64,000 nucleotides of DNA, from NCBI RefSeq assembly GCF_905220415.1, contig NC_059543.1, forward strand, positions 8,694,001 to 8,758,000, in the 5' to 3' direction. Below the pieces are notes generated by a model that saw nothing but the letters and a program-made list of their open reading frames with translations, had not been told where the DNA came from and searched no databases. Both the position numbers and the translations under genes were made by a program. This DNA is from Colias croceus (Eukaryota > Arthropoda > Insecta > Lepidoptera > Pieridae). This document shows, in pieces, positions 1 through 13,154 of this stretch (position 1 is the stretch's first letter; every line of letters begins with the position of its first letter).

Positions 1-31
1 TACCACGGGCGAAGCCGGGGCGGACCGCTAG
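1..31 (+). mobile_element. 3' end of a Lep1-like mini-Helitron (cut by window edge)
   Basis: The window opens with the terminal GC-rich hairpin and the CTAG end (28-31) followed by T. This terminus recurs at 22155, 22330, 39526, 47001 and 55321. Helitrons end in CTRR after a short hairpin and insert between A and T; this fits. The body lies outside the window. Confidence 0.7.
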
Positions 32-3000
32 TTATCTATAAATTATACTACGTGGTCCAAAGTATATTTATTGTGTATAAAAGTTTACAAATAACGATGT
101 GTTTAAATTTCTTTATAACGTGAAAAAGAAAGTATGGGAACATGTAAGTACTACACGTAAGTATACAAAATCAAATATCGAATTAGCGATTTGTTGCCGT
201 GCAAAGCCGAGTAATAAATAAAACAGTCATAACGTGGGAAACTGAGTTTAAATGCGTGAAGATCGTTGAAATTTATTAGCATCCAAGGTGGCTCGTGCGT
301 AGAACAACCTTGTGAATTAGTCGGTACAGATGCAACTCATCATGATCCCAATAGCATCTTAATGACGTGTTTTCTACATTGATTATGCGTTTGTAATCCA
401 TTATTTAATGGTATTAATACTTGTAATTGATACGTAATGCCTATGAATTATTTAACCTTCTCAAAAATATAGAGCAACTGTTCCAATTATTGAAGTATGT
501 TTAATATTTAAAACCTTGATCTAATGAAGTGATAGGTACTTATCTCATTAGACGACGTAAACATTAAAAATAGCCCTGGTAAATGGCCGATATAAACAAT
601 TGGGAGTAAAAGCCGTTATGATCAATCAGTACTAAACAGTGTGGGAGCGGACGCAGCCGTGAGAACCTTCTGTCTAGTGCATACCATTGATGGGTTCATT
701 CTTATTGTAATTTTCCAAAACAGTATTATAGTTGGGTGTCATTCTATTTACAAGTTGAATTGTGGGTTCTTTTTTTTTTAAACTACCTAGTTTTTATAAA
801 ATTTTAAAATGTCCAGCTGTAAGAAAATTTTGCATTTTAAATATTATCTTTATAAAATATAAATTTATTTCAACACGTCATTTTTACAAAATATTTTTAT
901 TTTTTGTACAGTTTCTAGCATCCGATTTAAGTATTATATTTTATTACAAATTGGAGTCCTTCATTGATTCGAAATTTAAAGTTTTCATTGATCGAAACAA
1001 TATTTAAAAAAGTTTAAAGTTTTTTCAAAAGGTAAACATAATATTTATTATAAAATTGAAGACAATAATTTACTATTTATTATATTAAGCTACCGATGAG
1101 TTCAAACTGACACTGGTCATACGAAGCAGCGTTGACCGTGACCGCTCCGTCTGAAGCCACCTACGCGAATGCCGTGACCAATAGACTTGACCCCTGATCT
1201 ATGCTCTCTCTCGTACTAACGTATTGCAGGGTGTCTAGTGCAGGGATCTATTAAGCCTGGACGATCGGCAAACTCTTCTCGCCTACATCAACATGGCGCC
1301 TTTAGGCTTACTAATTAAAACTATCGGTCTTTGACACGAAAATTCTAGTTTAACAAGTGGAAAATTGTTCATGTTTTTATCATTACTAAACGTAATTATA
1401 GACAATTCAAATTCCATAATATGCAATATGAGCCGAGCTATTCAATTATCGATTTTAACATCGCCGTCAATTATTGATTGAGAATAGTAACTTTTGTAAT
1501 CTAATTTCCATACTATATGGCGGTTAGTCATAACACTCAATGATATCATGTTTCTGAGGAAAAGTTCACGGATCAACATGTACCTACGGTTGCTTCATAG
1601 GTTTCTAGTTAAATCATTACGCCACTTACGTTGAAAATTCTGTACTAAGCTTTACGTTTGTTTGTTTGAATGGATGTTTATAGAACGCCTTGTCGTCGCC
1701 GGTGTGCGCAAGGCAGTGTGGTCCAAAATTAAGGAAAAACCGATCTAGAATATTTATTGTAGCATTAATTTATGCTTTTTATACTTACATTCATAAAAAT
1801 TTAGTAAATATTCGCGGAGTTAATGCCTAGATATTAAATACGTTATGCCAAGGAGAGCAAGAGGTCGTTACGACCGTCAGAATGTTTTGATAATATTCTC
1901 CCCTAATGCGTATATTATTATAAAGTTTTGTATTACCATCGAAATCGCTCCTATTAAGACAATAGGTAGTTATTAATAGGTATATACAGTTTTGGGTGTT
2001 GTCTGCAAATATATCTAGAATAATCATATCGTTACGTATTGCATTGTAGATTTGCCAAATGTATGTTTCATCGCAATGCCACTAAATACAGGTGACCATT
2101 ATTTAGCACAGCAATAAGGTCGACTTTCGAGAAGCCCTAACACTTTCCCATACATTAATCTATGTTCCACCAAAACCCGCTCAAAGTTCGTGAGTCACAT
2201 CGCAGTGTCGTCGGATGTAAGGTTTTCTGCGGCCATGACCGACAGTCGCGGGCCAAAGTATGTAGGTGACCTTACAGGAACCTTCGAATTTTCGGACTTA
2301 AATATTGACTGGCGATAAATAAAAACACCTCGTACACTTCCAGAAGCTAAATGCATTACAGCAGGTCAATCAGGTCATAAATATTCATTGTAATGCGATT
2401 TTTATTCTGCCACTTTTTTCTTGACTTCGTTTTATTTAGTCGGGCACATATTTTTTTTTTTTTATAAATAAAATAATAAAAAGGAAACCTTGTAAATGTT
2501 GCAAGAATAGTACCTATAGAGTTTTTTTACAGGATATTATTTATGCAAAAATATTAATTTCATTACTACTTTCCGCAGGCGGCCTCGCTTGCATGCACTT
2601 GAAAATTGAAGTGCCCATTTGTAATATCAAAATAACAGTGTTTATTTAATCCGCAAGAAAGTGTAGGTATGTAAAGGTAACACTAATACTGTAACAACAT
2701 TGTATTTGATCTAACCGTCGCCACACACGAGCCACGGGCCACACATTACATTAGAAACTAGTAGGTAGGTAGGTACTTTGGCAGATAATGTTAGAATTTG
2801 TGTATGTTAAGCAGCGGAAAATATACGACGCCGGACAACGTATTCATTTTTTCCTATAAATGTTATTTTCATCCGTTTCCTGGTACAATCAGTAAGCCAA
2901 CTACATTTTTCAATTAGCGCCAAACCTTAGCGCAATTATGAAAAGTAATCATGCATTGTACACGTATTTGCAACAGTGCATTTCAAAACATAATATTTTG

Positions 3001-3546
3001 CAATATGGCTGCGACATATTTTGTTATCTGTTCCGTATCTTCAAGTGTTCAACACTATTGCGCAATATATGTTGCTAACTTAACATGATACACGTAATTT
3101 GCCATTTTATATTTGATTTATTCACGGGTTCCTTAGTGTGAATATGTGATTAAAGTATGATTCCGTTTGGAAATGTTGTTTATGGCTTTTGGATTCTCGG
3201 AGCAAGGAAATCCTTTAATGCTGTCTGTGTGTATGGGAACATGACCTTAGAATAATATTTTCAGCCAGGAGTCACTTGAATGGACAATACAAGGCAGGCA
3301 AAGCACGCATACGTAGGTACTTACTAGGGTTGAAAGTGTCAAATGGCAATGGGTGATGATCGTGATGATGGGGTATACTTATTTATTTGATTTTCTATGA
3401 TATGTTAATTTATACAACATATAATTTTGACAAATCAGTACAAGTAATTTCGCAAGGGTACTAACATTCTCAGAAACAGTTGAGCTTATGATTAAAGTTA
3501 CTTTACCTAATTAATATGTAGGTACCTAAATACTAACGATGTAAGA
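32..3546. other. AT-rich intergenic DNA, no gene seen
   Basis: No ORF here resembles a known protein; the longest, near 762-1007, has low-complexity composition and is probably chance. A block at about 1085-1310 has higher GC and several TGACC half-sites. The rest is AT-rich unique-looking DNA with homopolymer runs. Confidence 0.5.
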
Positions 3547-3595
3547 CATACACGTTTTTATATATGTACGTCGTACATATATAAAAGCGTGTATG
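3547..3595. repeat. 49-bp near-perfect palindrome
   Basis: Two 24-bp arms (3547-3570 and 3572-3595) are inverted copies with one mismatch and a one-base spacer. The arms begin CATACACG and meet at GTACG-T-CGTAC. It could form a cruciform or be a tiny fold-back relic. Confidence 0.8.
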
Positions 3596-4590
3596 CTTCC
3601 AATTCGTCAAGTTTATATCTTGTAAGTCGTGCACTGTTGGCAAACGGGTTGAGGTGATGACCCCCATGTGTCAGCAGTCGTCGTTAGGGCTGGCTCTCTT
3701 AATTAGAAATATTTCATAAACGAAGAACTAATTTTATAGTATGATTTATTAAATAACAAAGCAAAACTACACGTATTGTTGGTCAATTTTTCATATTTCT
3801 ATAGAATCAAATTTTTCATCATTTTATATAAAGAAATACAAATAATTTTATTAGATAACACACACAGCTAATCATATTTTAATTTATACTTATGTAATGA
3901 TATCCTAATTTCGCTTCATATTTTCATAACCATCATAGCCATCTATCTACCGAGTAGCATTCAATTTCAGTTAATTAATTAAGTATTACGGTTTGTTTAT
4001 TCTTATTTACTAGGTGTTATGGCATAAGAAAGCCTGTAATCTAGCTAGGCTAGCTAGGCATACGCTCAACGCATGTGAGAGCTAGCACGTGTCGAAGTTT
4101 TTAATGCACGAACTGTAATAAAAATGCAAACTATCGCAAAAATTACCAATAAACATAATATTATACATTTTATTAACATTCATAATGATATAATATATAA
4201 GGTGTTAATTTCGTAATTTATATTAATTGAAGATGCTACTTTTCCCGATTACTTTTCTTACGAGTAAGTTTTGGTACTATGTTAGTGAATGTTACTTTAT
4301 GGAGCGTTTCTTTATAACAATTTAAATACTTAGTACACTTTTTCAAGTGTTACGTTTAATTAATTTTACTACGGAGAATCGAATTTAATACATATCGACT
4401 TTTTGAGTTTATTAACACTCTTGTAAATAGGAAAATTACACGAGACAAATTGGTTTTAATTACATAGTTAGTCACAATTAGGTAAAAGTATGCAATTAAA
4501 ATGTATACCTACATACTAATTAATAACCTAATTTCCTAATTCATTAGTTTAAGTGTATTATATTCCTCGGGTAATTTATAAACACATTTT
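3596..4590. other. AT-rich intergenic DNA
   Basis: No supported gene or repeat. A small run of CTAGCTAGG-like palindromes lies near 4041-4060. Confidence 0.4.
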
Positions 4591-4728
4591 TCGCCCGCGG
4601 CTTTGCCTGCTTTATCTAAAGTCTAATAACTACATTAGGTATATACTAAACTATCTATTTAAAAAAAGGAGTCAAAATCCATTGCGTATTCTATAAAAAC
4701 ATTTAGATAAATAAGTGTAGTTATCTAT
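4591..4728 (-). mobile_element. Helitron-like 3' fragment
   Basis: Read on the minus strand this ends in the GCGGGCG hairpin type of terminus and shares its body with 18413-18590: a run of A or T, then an AAAATCC(A/G)TTGC segment. The outer ends are not clear. Confidence 0.5.
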
Positions 4729-4780
4729 GTGAAAAACACATTGAAATCAAAAAACTATCTAGGTAACAACTTATTTCATA

Positions 4781-4979
4781 CTAGCTGCTCCGCGCGGTTT
4801 CACCCTCGTGGCTCCACCCCTGTTGGTTGTAGCGTGATGATATATAGCCTATAACTTTCCTCGATAAGTGGGCTAACTAACACAGAAAGGATTTTTCAAA
4901 TCAGACCAGTAGTTCCCGAGATTAGCGCGTTCAAACAAACAAACAAACAAACTCTTCAGCTTTATAATATTAGTACAGA
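4781..4979 (-). mobile_element. Lep1-like mini-Helitron, apparently full length
   Basis: On the minus strand it starts with TC followed by a TACTAATATTATAAAG block and a (GTTT)n run. It ends in a GC-rich hairpin and CTAG (4781-4784). Length is about 199 bp with no coding capacity, as for non-autonomous Helitrons. Close relatives: 15235-15429, 32920-33089 and the minus copy at 11785. Confidence 0.75.
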
Positions 4980-5054
4980 TAAGATTTCCTTTGAAACAAT
5001 TACTCACACATACATTTTCAATCCGAATAACGTCTAGTATAAGCATAAACACTT

Positions 5055-5255
5055 AATATAATGCGAAAGTTTGTGAGGATGTGTGTTTGTTTGTTACTCT
5101 TTCACGCAAATACTACTTAACCGATTAGAATGAAATTTAGCACATATAGAGGGTAACTTGGATTAACACATAGAATAGGTTTTATCCCAGAAATGCCACG
5201 GGAATGGGAACTATGTGAGTTTTTCTTTGATAACGCGGGCGAAGCCGCGGGCGGA
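5055..5255 (+). mobile_element. Mini-Helitron of the GCGAAAG subfamily
   Basis: It begins with an AATATAATGCGAAAG block and contains a body shared with 11975-12212 and 59510-59731 (GGTTTTATCCC, then GGGAATGGGAACTATG). It ends in a CGGGCGAAGCCGCGGGCGG hairpin. The final CTAG has mutated to TTAG. Confidence 0.65.
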
Positions 5256-8200
5256 TATTTAGTGACTGTGTCTAGTAGAAACATTAAACAATGCTAAGAA
5301 GATTATTCTCAGTCAATTATAACATATAAGTATTAGTAATATTACGTCAGTAAGATCCATGTAATTTAGTCTTTGAAATGTAGATCACGGTTAAAACCTA
5401 TTCTCATACTCGATGCGATAATTATAAAAATAATTTGCATTAACCATGATCTCGATACAGTTGCACATGTGGACATTATATTATTGTATCAAGTTATGTA
5501 GACGATTTATTAATAAAATGATGGAAGTTCAATGTATTTGTAGAAACTTACTTCTAGCAATAAAAAATAGCGTATTTCAAGCAAATAAGTCGGATGTTTT
5601 ATGTGATTATTTATTAAATGTCGTTACATCTAAAACACCTAAATCAAATATCAGATTTTTCACATCGATTGTAAGACCATTTTTATGGAACTTTAAGAAT
5701 AAGTAGGTACTTATTGAAAACGATTTCTTCGTTCTTCGATCTGTTTTCATTAAGTTATAAATTAAGAAGTAAACATTTTCCGTTATAATGGGTACATCAC
5801 AGGAATTTTGACTACTTCATATCATCTTTTTTTGTAAATCGTACTTTTTGTCATCTCAATCTTAAAGAATCTCAAAACGCTTAATATATTAATAACACGG
5901 TTATCAAGTCGCAAAAATGTTTCAGATCACACGAAATCAACTGTATTCATGGAACGGTAAATATTTAGATAACAATTATCGCTACACCGCGAACCTTCAA
6001 TAACATTAACTAGACTTCGATGTACTACTTATCCCGTAAGCATTGCATACATTGCCTTCTTAAAAGAGCAAAAGTTATTACAGTTAGTACAATACGAGCG
6101 TTGTAATTTGTAGAGTTCGATTCTCTCGTGGTAAATATTTTTTATTTGGACGTTAGTAGCGAGTTTGATTACTACGTAATCGTCTGGCGGTACTATGATA
6201 TCATTTGTTGAACGAAGCGGTCACGCCCGCCATATTTAAAAAATACTGAACGTCACCTTTGAAGAACATGCGCTATTTTTAAAGCGGATGAGATGTTTCC
6301 AGGATTCCAGTTGTGTTTACTCCAGTCACATGATGTGTAAAGTTAAAATTTTTACCGATTTACGACACACTTGACCAAATATCCTAATTAATATGACAGT
6401 TAAATTGACTTCAATCTTTAAAAACGGATTAAAAAAAATTAAATTCTCAATAGTAAATATCTAACTATATCGAAGTAGGTAATCCTCATTGTTTGAAGGT
6501 TAACAATGTTTTACACAAACAAGAATTATCTGTAAAATATTGTAGCGGAATAACATTTTATGTCAAGGAAGAAAAACACACAGACAATAAAGAGTCGCCG
6601 CCAATAGTCAATTTAGAACCATAAGTAAGCATATATTATGTCAGTCGCGGTAGAAATAACCGATGACGCTATAGCAACACATCTTAATTAAATGATTGTG
6701 TTATATTGCATTTGTCGCAGTATGGGAATAAACATAATTAGAGAATATACAAAGTAAAGTCCCGTTTCTATAGCAAGTCATCGTGTTTTTGTTTATAATA
6801 CGTAAACACTTTTTGTTGCAAATATTATAGGTATAGAATATGGACACTAAAGAAATCTAAGGATAAGAAAAACAGAGTGGTCAAGGTCAGGCTTAATGAA
6901 TAAAATCGTATTACAAACCCTTGAAAAATTCATTAAATCTCTGACTGTGATAAATACTAGTAAAGATCAGATAAAACAAACCACTAGAGTGCATAAATTG
7001 TATTTACATTTTGAGGTTTTGGAAGACTAAAATGCTATTATTGCGATTGTAAGTGGAGTCGTAAAGTCACAGACCATTGGAGCCGGTCAGCGAAAGCATT
7101 GATCAGACCATACACACTACGATAGAGAGACCTATCATAATATGATTGGTCCTAAAACTATATACTAATTAGAATAGGATAGTTTTAACGTAAACATAAT
7201 ATATGTAGCGTTTACAGTACTCATAGGTGTATGCAAATATCTTATCAACGTCCTGTCTCGTGCGCGGCATTCGAAATGAAGGATCGCGCTAAATATACCG
7301 CGCGACAGTACTTACCGAGCAGATCTAAATAATTTGTCTTCACATCGTGCTCATTCAATTATCACTTATTAACCGACTTCCCAAAATTTGAGGTTAATTC
7401 AGCATATATACATTATGTAGAGTAAAGTAGAGTCGACGTACGAGTCATATATGATTATCTATTATGGTTTTCAAAGTGATATTACGTTTATTATAGGCTT
7501 TTGTGTATTAGGTATGTATGATTGTTGGTCGAGGTATTTATTCAGAATTTAGACAAAGATTTATAAGAACACTGAGATTTTAATGAAAAAATGATTTAGC
7601 AGATTGAATAAGTATGCAACTTCTTGTCAGACGATAAAAAAATTGAATCAGAGTCATTCAATCTTGCCATAATGTTAATGTATGCATGTATGAGGAGCAT
7701 TTTTTATAAACCGTAAAACCGTCCGACCTTTGTCTAGATTTTAGGTCTAGATATTAAGGTGTTGAATACTTTTGAATTAACACAATGACCGCTAACTGTT
7801 TACAATTCAAAACGTCGGGTACATAGTAACGGGTTTAATAAAATGATTAATAGTACCTAATTATTATTTATATATGTATAATTCCGCTAGTGAAAACGAG
7901 AAGTAAATAAATGAATATTTTATATTAAATAATTATATGAAATTAAATAGAAACAGTTATCTACAATTTTATAAATTTGTGTGTTTGATTGTCATGCTTT
8001 CATACTTAAGTAATATCAAAATCATAGTAAAAGTTTAAGTAAGTACAGGGATTTAGGATTCAAATTGTTTCATTAATTAGTCTATTTCTTCTTATCGCAT
8101 TTTAAACTACAATCTACTAGCAATCCCATCTATCTTTCAGATTGGGATATAAAACAGACATCCATTGAATCACAAGTCATAAGCCTACCAAAATATTCGA

Positions 8201-10800
8201 ATGTATTTACATAATTGTGTATCAACACTGCGACATTCTTGTCTCGCTTATGATCATGTAACGTGTCTGGTCGTTTGCTTTCCTCAACCATAACAATGTT
8301 AGCAAATGTTTCAAAGATATTATCAACGGATAAATTATGTCTTTTATAACGAGCGTCACTTATTTGTTAATTCATTTAACCCCAGTAGCTACGTCGCTAG
8401 ATTATACTACAGATAAAACTAGAAAACGAGTTTGTAAACTCAAAAGTCGCAATGATAATTATGATATCACAAATTATAGATAGTTTGTTTTAATAATATT
8501 TAAGGTAATAATGCACATTTTAATTTCCAGATATTTGAACCACGCGTTGGATACGTGATGTTACCGTGTTTAATAAAGAATGTAAATGTTATAAATTTGC
8601 ACGTCAATAGTAATCTTTTGAGCTACCTTAACACATTATTTCTACATCATATAGACTATTTTGTAATCTATCGCCTTATGGGTGATTCTTAGTAGCTCAT
8701 TAGTTTGGGACTTTCTGGTCTTTGACGTTATATTTGAGTGAAATAAGTCTATAATTGAAAATCCTGCTCATAGTTGCCATGTTCATTATAATGAATTTGA
8801 CGATGCATAACATTTGTGTAAAACGGATAAGATAATAATGCAAAACCATTGTTATACCTATCTTAAAATTCAGTTATAGAATCATGCATTAACTATAATA
8901 ATGTAATTTACATTTTAAAATCATACTCTAATATATTTGTTAGACAAAATGTGATGTGAATGAGACGGATCTTCTCTATAGTCGCTTACGAAAGTTTTGC
9001 GACTTAGTCGACGACAGTACTAGTAATTTACTTTGTATTTACTTTCTATTTGATTGTAGTAGGGTTTATGAGTTAGAAAGTAAAAGAACTTCTCTATATG
9101 AACTTCGAGAAAATATTGATAATTATTTGTATTAACTATTGAAAACTTAAGTTGATCACGCGATTCGAAATTTATGTTAAAACCTATCTATTGATTTAGA
9201 ATGTAACGAAATTATATTTGTACCTGTATATAAAGAAGATATTTTACCTAATAGTCGATTAATAGACCTTTACACTTACCACATTAAATTCGCAAATAAT
9301 TAATCAACTTTTTGTAGTCCACAATCAAGCTAACTATAAGATGACAAATCATTGGCTTTGAAAATAAACTAGAATGTAAAAAATGGAAAATATTATATCG
9401 GCTCCAAAAAGGTCAGTATCCAGACCACACATATGGCGCAGGTAAAGTGACTCAAATCGTGTCCATTTGATGAGATATTTGACTAATAACGCCATTAGTC
9501 GTAAAATCGGATAAGATTTAGGGCGTTTTAATTTTATTACTGAATTCTATGAAACGATATGCTTGTTAATCGTTTTTGATAAAATATTGTCTTCTTCCTA
9601 AACATTTCCTCAGATATGAGCTTTTAAATAGTTCTAATTGATCGTGAATTAGTGACAGTTTGTTTTTGTTGAATTGTAAGTACATAGTGACCTTAAAAAA
9701 CTTAAAAAAGGTGTTCGATTTTTTATATCAAATGATAAAAATGTCTTCCCTTTTGCAGTACCTACACTCACTATTATAAATCCAAGTGACAAAGGAGAGA
9801 TTTGCAATTGCAATGCCTTACGCGGTTTCTTTGATGAATCACGCTCGAATCTATAAACTCTTAATTTTTATAAAGAGCAGGTAGTGGTAATAAAAAAATG
9901 TCTTAACGTTGCCGCAGCGTCGGCGCATCAAACGAAAAAAGTCTGGCTCCCACGACATGATTTTTAAAAAATATCTCAATATGTTTAAAGGGTCCTTGAG
10001 CAACTCTTTGTGTTTATTGAATCTGTTTAGTTATTCTTCTAATGCGTACGCCAGCCGCTTGGGTGCGTTTTAGTTGTGTTTAATAATTACAATATTTACA
10101 ATATTGACAATGATTTAATCTTTTTTTTTTAACAAATTATCCACTTATTTTATATTATAATTAATTGTAGGTTAGGTTACAAAATTATAAAATATTATCT
10201 AAGTATTTTAGATAATTTGTTGACATTTTTTTTACATTTTGAGAAGAATAACATCGTCATAAGTTTTTGATGAGGTTTTTTATTATAACAGAAATTTACT
10301 TTTTTGTTTAAACATAATATTATATGTAAATAATAAACAGTTACCGCTTTTTATTGCGCTTAAGTTAGCGTTTTAAGTAAAGATACGTCAATTAACTATG
10401 TTAATTTATTAATTTTATTTAAATATAATGTAGTGTTAAAACATGAACATATTACCCATTAGAATATATAAACTCTACTAATACAAATTCTCCGAAAGCT
10501 CTACTATAACTGGTAATAACTGGTTTGCAAAGTATATTCATTATTCTTTTCTTTCTCAATTATTTTTATCTCGACTACATTCAATTGCGCAGATCATATC
10601 GTACGCATTCACGGTTTTCATTCCATTGACACGGTACAGTAATATTCCGATTTCTCTCAACGGTAGGTACATCGGACACCTAAATTCCTCAGTGAGCCGC
10701 ATCATAAGCCACAGTTAAATAAGCCGAGCTTACTAATCGTCGAGTTAAAACCGGCTAGAAATGGTAATAAAATAAAGGTACATACATCGCATGTCGAAAC
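5256..10800. other. AT-rich intergenic DNA, no gene seen
   Basis: An 86-codon open frame at 5446-5706 (+) has no recognisable family, signal peptide or splice context and is treated as chance. A short GC-rich block at about 7250-7325 carries a good splice-donor-like GGTAAGT on the minus strand, so a non-coding exon there is possible but unproven. Confidence 0.45.
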
Positions 10801-10809
10801 GTTCGTCGA

Positions 10810-10845
10810 TATAAATAGTGCGAGACAGGCGGCGCACTGACCGAC
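10810..10845 (+). promoter_or_regulatory. Candidate TATA core promoter
   Basis: TATAAATAG at 10810-10818 is followed about 25 bp later by GCACTGACC, a loose initiator match, inside a locally GC-rich block (10780-10960). A further TTCAGTGC initiator-like site lies near 10901, and a donor-like GAG|GTAATA near 11013. Together these would fit a promoter plus short untranslated first exon. Only motif evidence supports this. Confidence 0.3.
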
Positions 10846-11013
10846 CATCGACATCGCTCCCGATTATCGGCCGAATGTGAATTTCTCTATTTTCAAATTG
10901 GTTCAGTGCAAGTCTGTAGGCGGACGCGTCAGCGATACAATTGCCACGCGTTTCCCAAGTGGATTAATGTGCCTTGTCAATGTTTACTACACAGTATACA
11001 GCATTGCGTGAGG

Positions 11014-11784
11014 TAATACTTTCGCAGTCATCGCAAAACATTTGTTAGTTTCTTTTGTAGCTGTCTACGAGGCTTTTTTATAGGTACGTCATTGAATGCT
11101 CATTTTTACGTAGGAATTCACTGACAACATCTTCAGTAAGTCAAGCAAGGTCATATACCTTTTGTTTTATTCTCTAATAAACAAATTAAACGAGGTAATT
11201 TCTATCCACATTCTGCACTTCTCACGAGAAGCGTTATTGTAAAGTTTTGTTTCAATTGATCAATCTAGTCTAAAACGCTAGTAAACTGCCCGTCGAAGAC
11301 AGTTCACCCATGCGCACGCGCTCGCCGTGCGTGTGTGAACAGTCGGGCTAGTTGGTCACAGTCGAGGCACTGCACAGTATACATACTCGTATCTGCTAGG
11401 TCGAGGTGTGAGTGGCGCGCTCGTGTGAATACTCGCGATAATTGGCTAGCAGACACCGTCTCTAGGGTTGGCAGCCATAAGAAAAACAAAAACAAACCCC
11501 TGGTAAATGGTTCACTAGGAACATAATGAGGCTAATTTATTTATATTTTTTCCATGAGTTATGTTACTGCATGCTAAAGTTGTTTGTCTGTTCGATTGGC
11601 AATTACTGGGAATAATATTGCTTTTTATGTATTCACTGATACGCTTTGCACACTGCAATGAGTAAAGGTCATCATAGCTTCAGCTTAAGATTTAATAATT
11701 CGAAAAACATTTAAAGACACATGATTTAAGGTTGTATTTACAATGCTTATTGTTTACAATAGAACATAATACATATATCTATTA
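11014..11784. other. Intergenic DNA with a GC-rich islet
   Basis: Between about 11285 and 11480 GC content and CpG density rise. Short overlapping frames on both strands come from this composition. No gene is supported. Confidence 0.4.
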
Positions 11785-11974
11785 CTAGCTGTGCTCCACG
11801 GATTTACCCGCAGTGATTCGCTACTGTTGGTCTTAGCGAGATGATAATTATTATTATAGCCTAAAGCCTTCCTCGATGAATGGGCTAACTAACAACGAAA
11901 GATTTTTTCAAATCGGACCGAGATTAGCGCGTTCAAACAACCAAACAAACCAAAATTTTCAGCTTTATAAAATA
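11785..11974 (-). mobile_element. Lep1-like mini-Helitron, abutting the next one
   Basis: CTAG at 11785-11788 marks its 3' end (minus strand). The body matches 4781-4979 (AGATTAGCGCGTTCAAAC, then AGCTTTATAA). Its 5' end runs directly into the CTAG end of the next element at 11975. Confidence 0.7.
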
Positions 11975-12212
11975 CTAGCTTTCCACCCGCAGCTTCGCCC
12001 GCGCAGTCAAAGAAAAACCCGCATAGTTCCCGTTCCCGTGGGATTTCCGGGATAAAACCTATCCTATTTCCCGGGGTAAAAAGTAGCCTATGTTCTTTCT
12101 CGGGTATCAAAATATCTCTATACCAAATTTCATGCAAATTGGTTCAGTAGTTAAGGCGTGATTGAGTAACAGACAGACAGAGTTACTTTCGCATTTATAA
12201 TATTAGTATCTC
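11975..12212 (-). mobile_element. Mini-Helitron of the GCGAAAG subfamily
   Basis: CTAG at 11975-11978, GC-rich hairpin, then a body nearly identical to 59510-59731, with a short GACA repeat and a TACTAATATTATAAATGCG start block. It compares over most of its length with 59510-59731 and carries a small extra segment (around 12070-12095). Confidence 0.75.
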
Positions 12213-12658
12213 AGATGTATGCATGAATAGATACAATATGTACTTATTAATATATTGTCCGGTTGGCAACCATAAATACGGCTATCTTCGCGCCACGCGC
12301 CTGCGCCCCTCATCTGTATCCTATTAAATTCGATTCTACTACAATAAATTTTAATAGCAAATAAATGCTTTTTATTGATCCGCTTTCGATCCTTTATCTA
12401 TTAAGAACACGCGACGTTCAAATTGAGTTGATGTTTTAAGTTTATTTACAAATTAAACGAGTGTTATTACGTTTTCGCTTCATATTAAAAAGATAAGACA
12501 ATATGTCTTCAACTTTTTAATATAAAAATCTTCCTTTTATGTTATAGTACCTATATTATTTTGCCAGAATATTATTACGCGGTTATAGGTCAAGCTACAG
12601 TTTTAAAACTATTTTTAGACAGTTTCAATTTCTTCATGTCAATATTTAAAATATTTTT

Positions 12659-12905
12659 TTACCCGACTACGGCAAAGCAAAAGGAGGGTTATGATTTTGA
12701 CAGGCTATGTATGTATGTATGTATGTATGTATGTATGTATGTATGTATGTATGTATGTATGTATGTATGTATGTTCATCTGTTCCCTCGTAACGTCTAAA
12801 CTACTTATCAGAATTTGACAAATGACATATCATTAGAAGCGTCTTAATTGTCCGCTGGTTATAGGCTATATGGGGTTTCACAAAATCTAATGTGGCGTCC
12901 TCTAT
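12659..12905 (+). repeat. Interspersed repeat fragment with a (TATG)n microsatellite
   Basis: Starts with ACCCGACTACGGCAAAGC, a sequence I recognise as a common lepidopteran interspersed repeat, followed by about 16 TATG units (12708-12772) and a tail of GTAACGTCTAAACTAC type. The open frame over it is a product of the tetranucleotide repeat, not a gene. Confidence 0.6.
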
Positions 12906-13154
12906 CGGACAAAACATACAAAGTAAAAAAATAAAGTTAAGATAAATATCCCGTGTTTGGTATCATTTGAAAGCGCTTTCTTTTTACATTTTGAATATAT
13001 ATATATTACTAGCATTTGCTCGTGACTTTACCTGTATTCATGGGCTGATTGCATATAATTCACATCTTTTCGTCCATAGCTTCTTTATTAGTTCATCAGT
13101 TTAACTTTTGTTAATATTATGCCCCCAAATACACTTTAACACCAAAATAGTACA

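Noticed and set aside
2759..2776. GTAGGTAGGTAGG run as a telomere-like repeat
   Set aside because: The insect telomere unit is TTAGG in long arrays; this is a short GTAG tetranucleotide run.
5446..5706. 86-codon plus-strand frame as a small gene
   Set aside because: No recognisable domain, no promoter or splice context, and composition like the surrounding DNA.
6060..6140. Possible tRNA: AGAGTTCGATTCTCT T-arm-like sequence
   Set aside because: Only a T-arm-like stem is present; there is no A box, acceptor stem or anticodon arm in order.
12561..12818. Frame with a repeated MYVC motif
   Set aside because: It is a translation of the TATG microsatellite.
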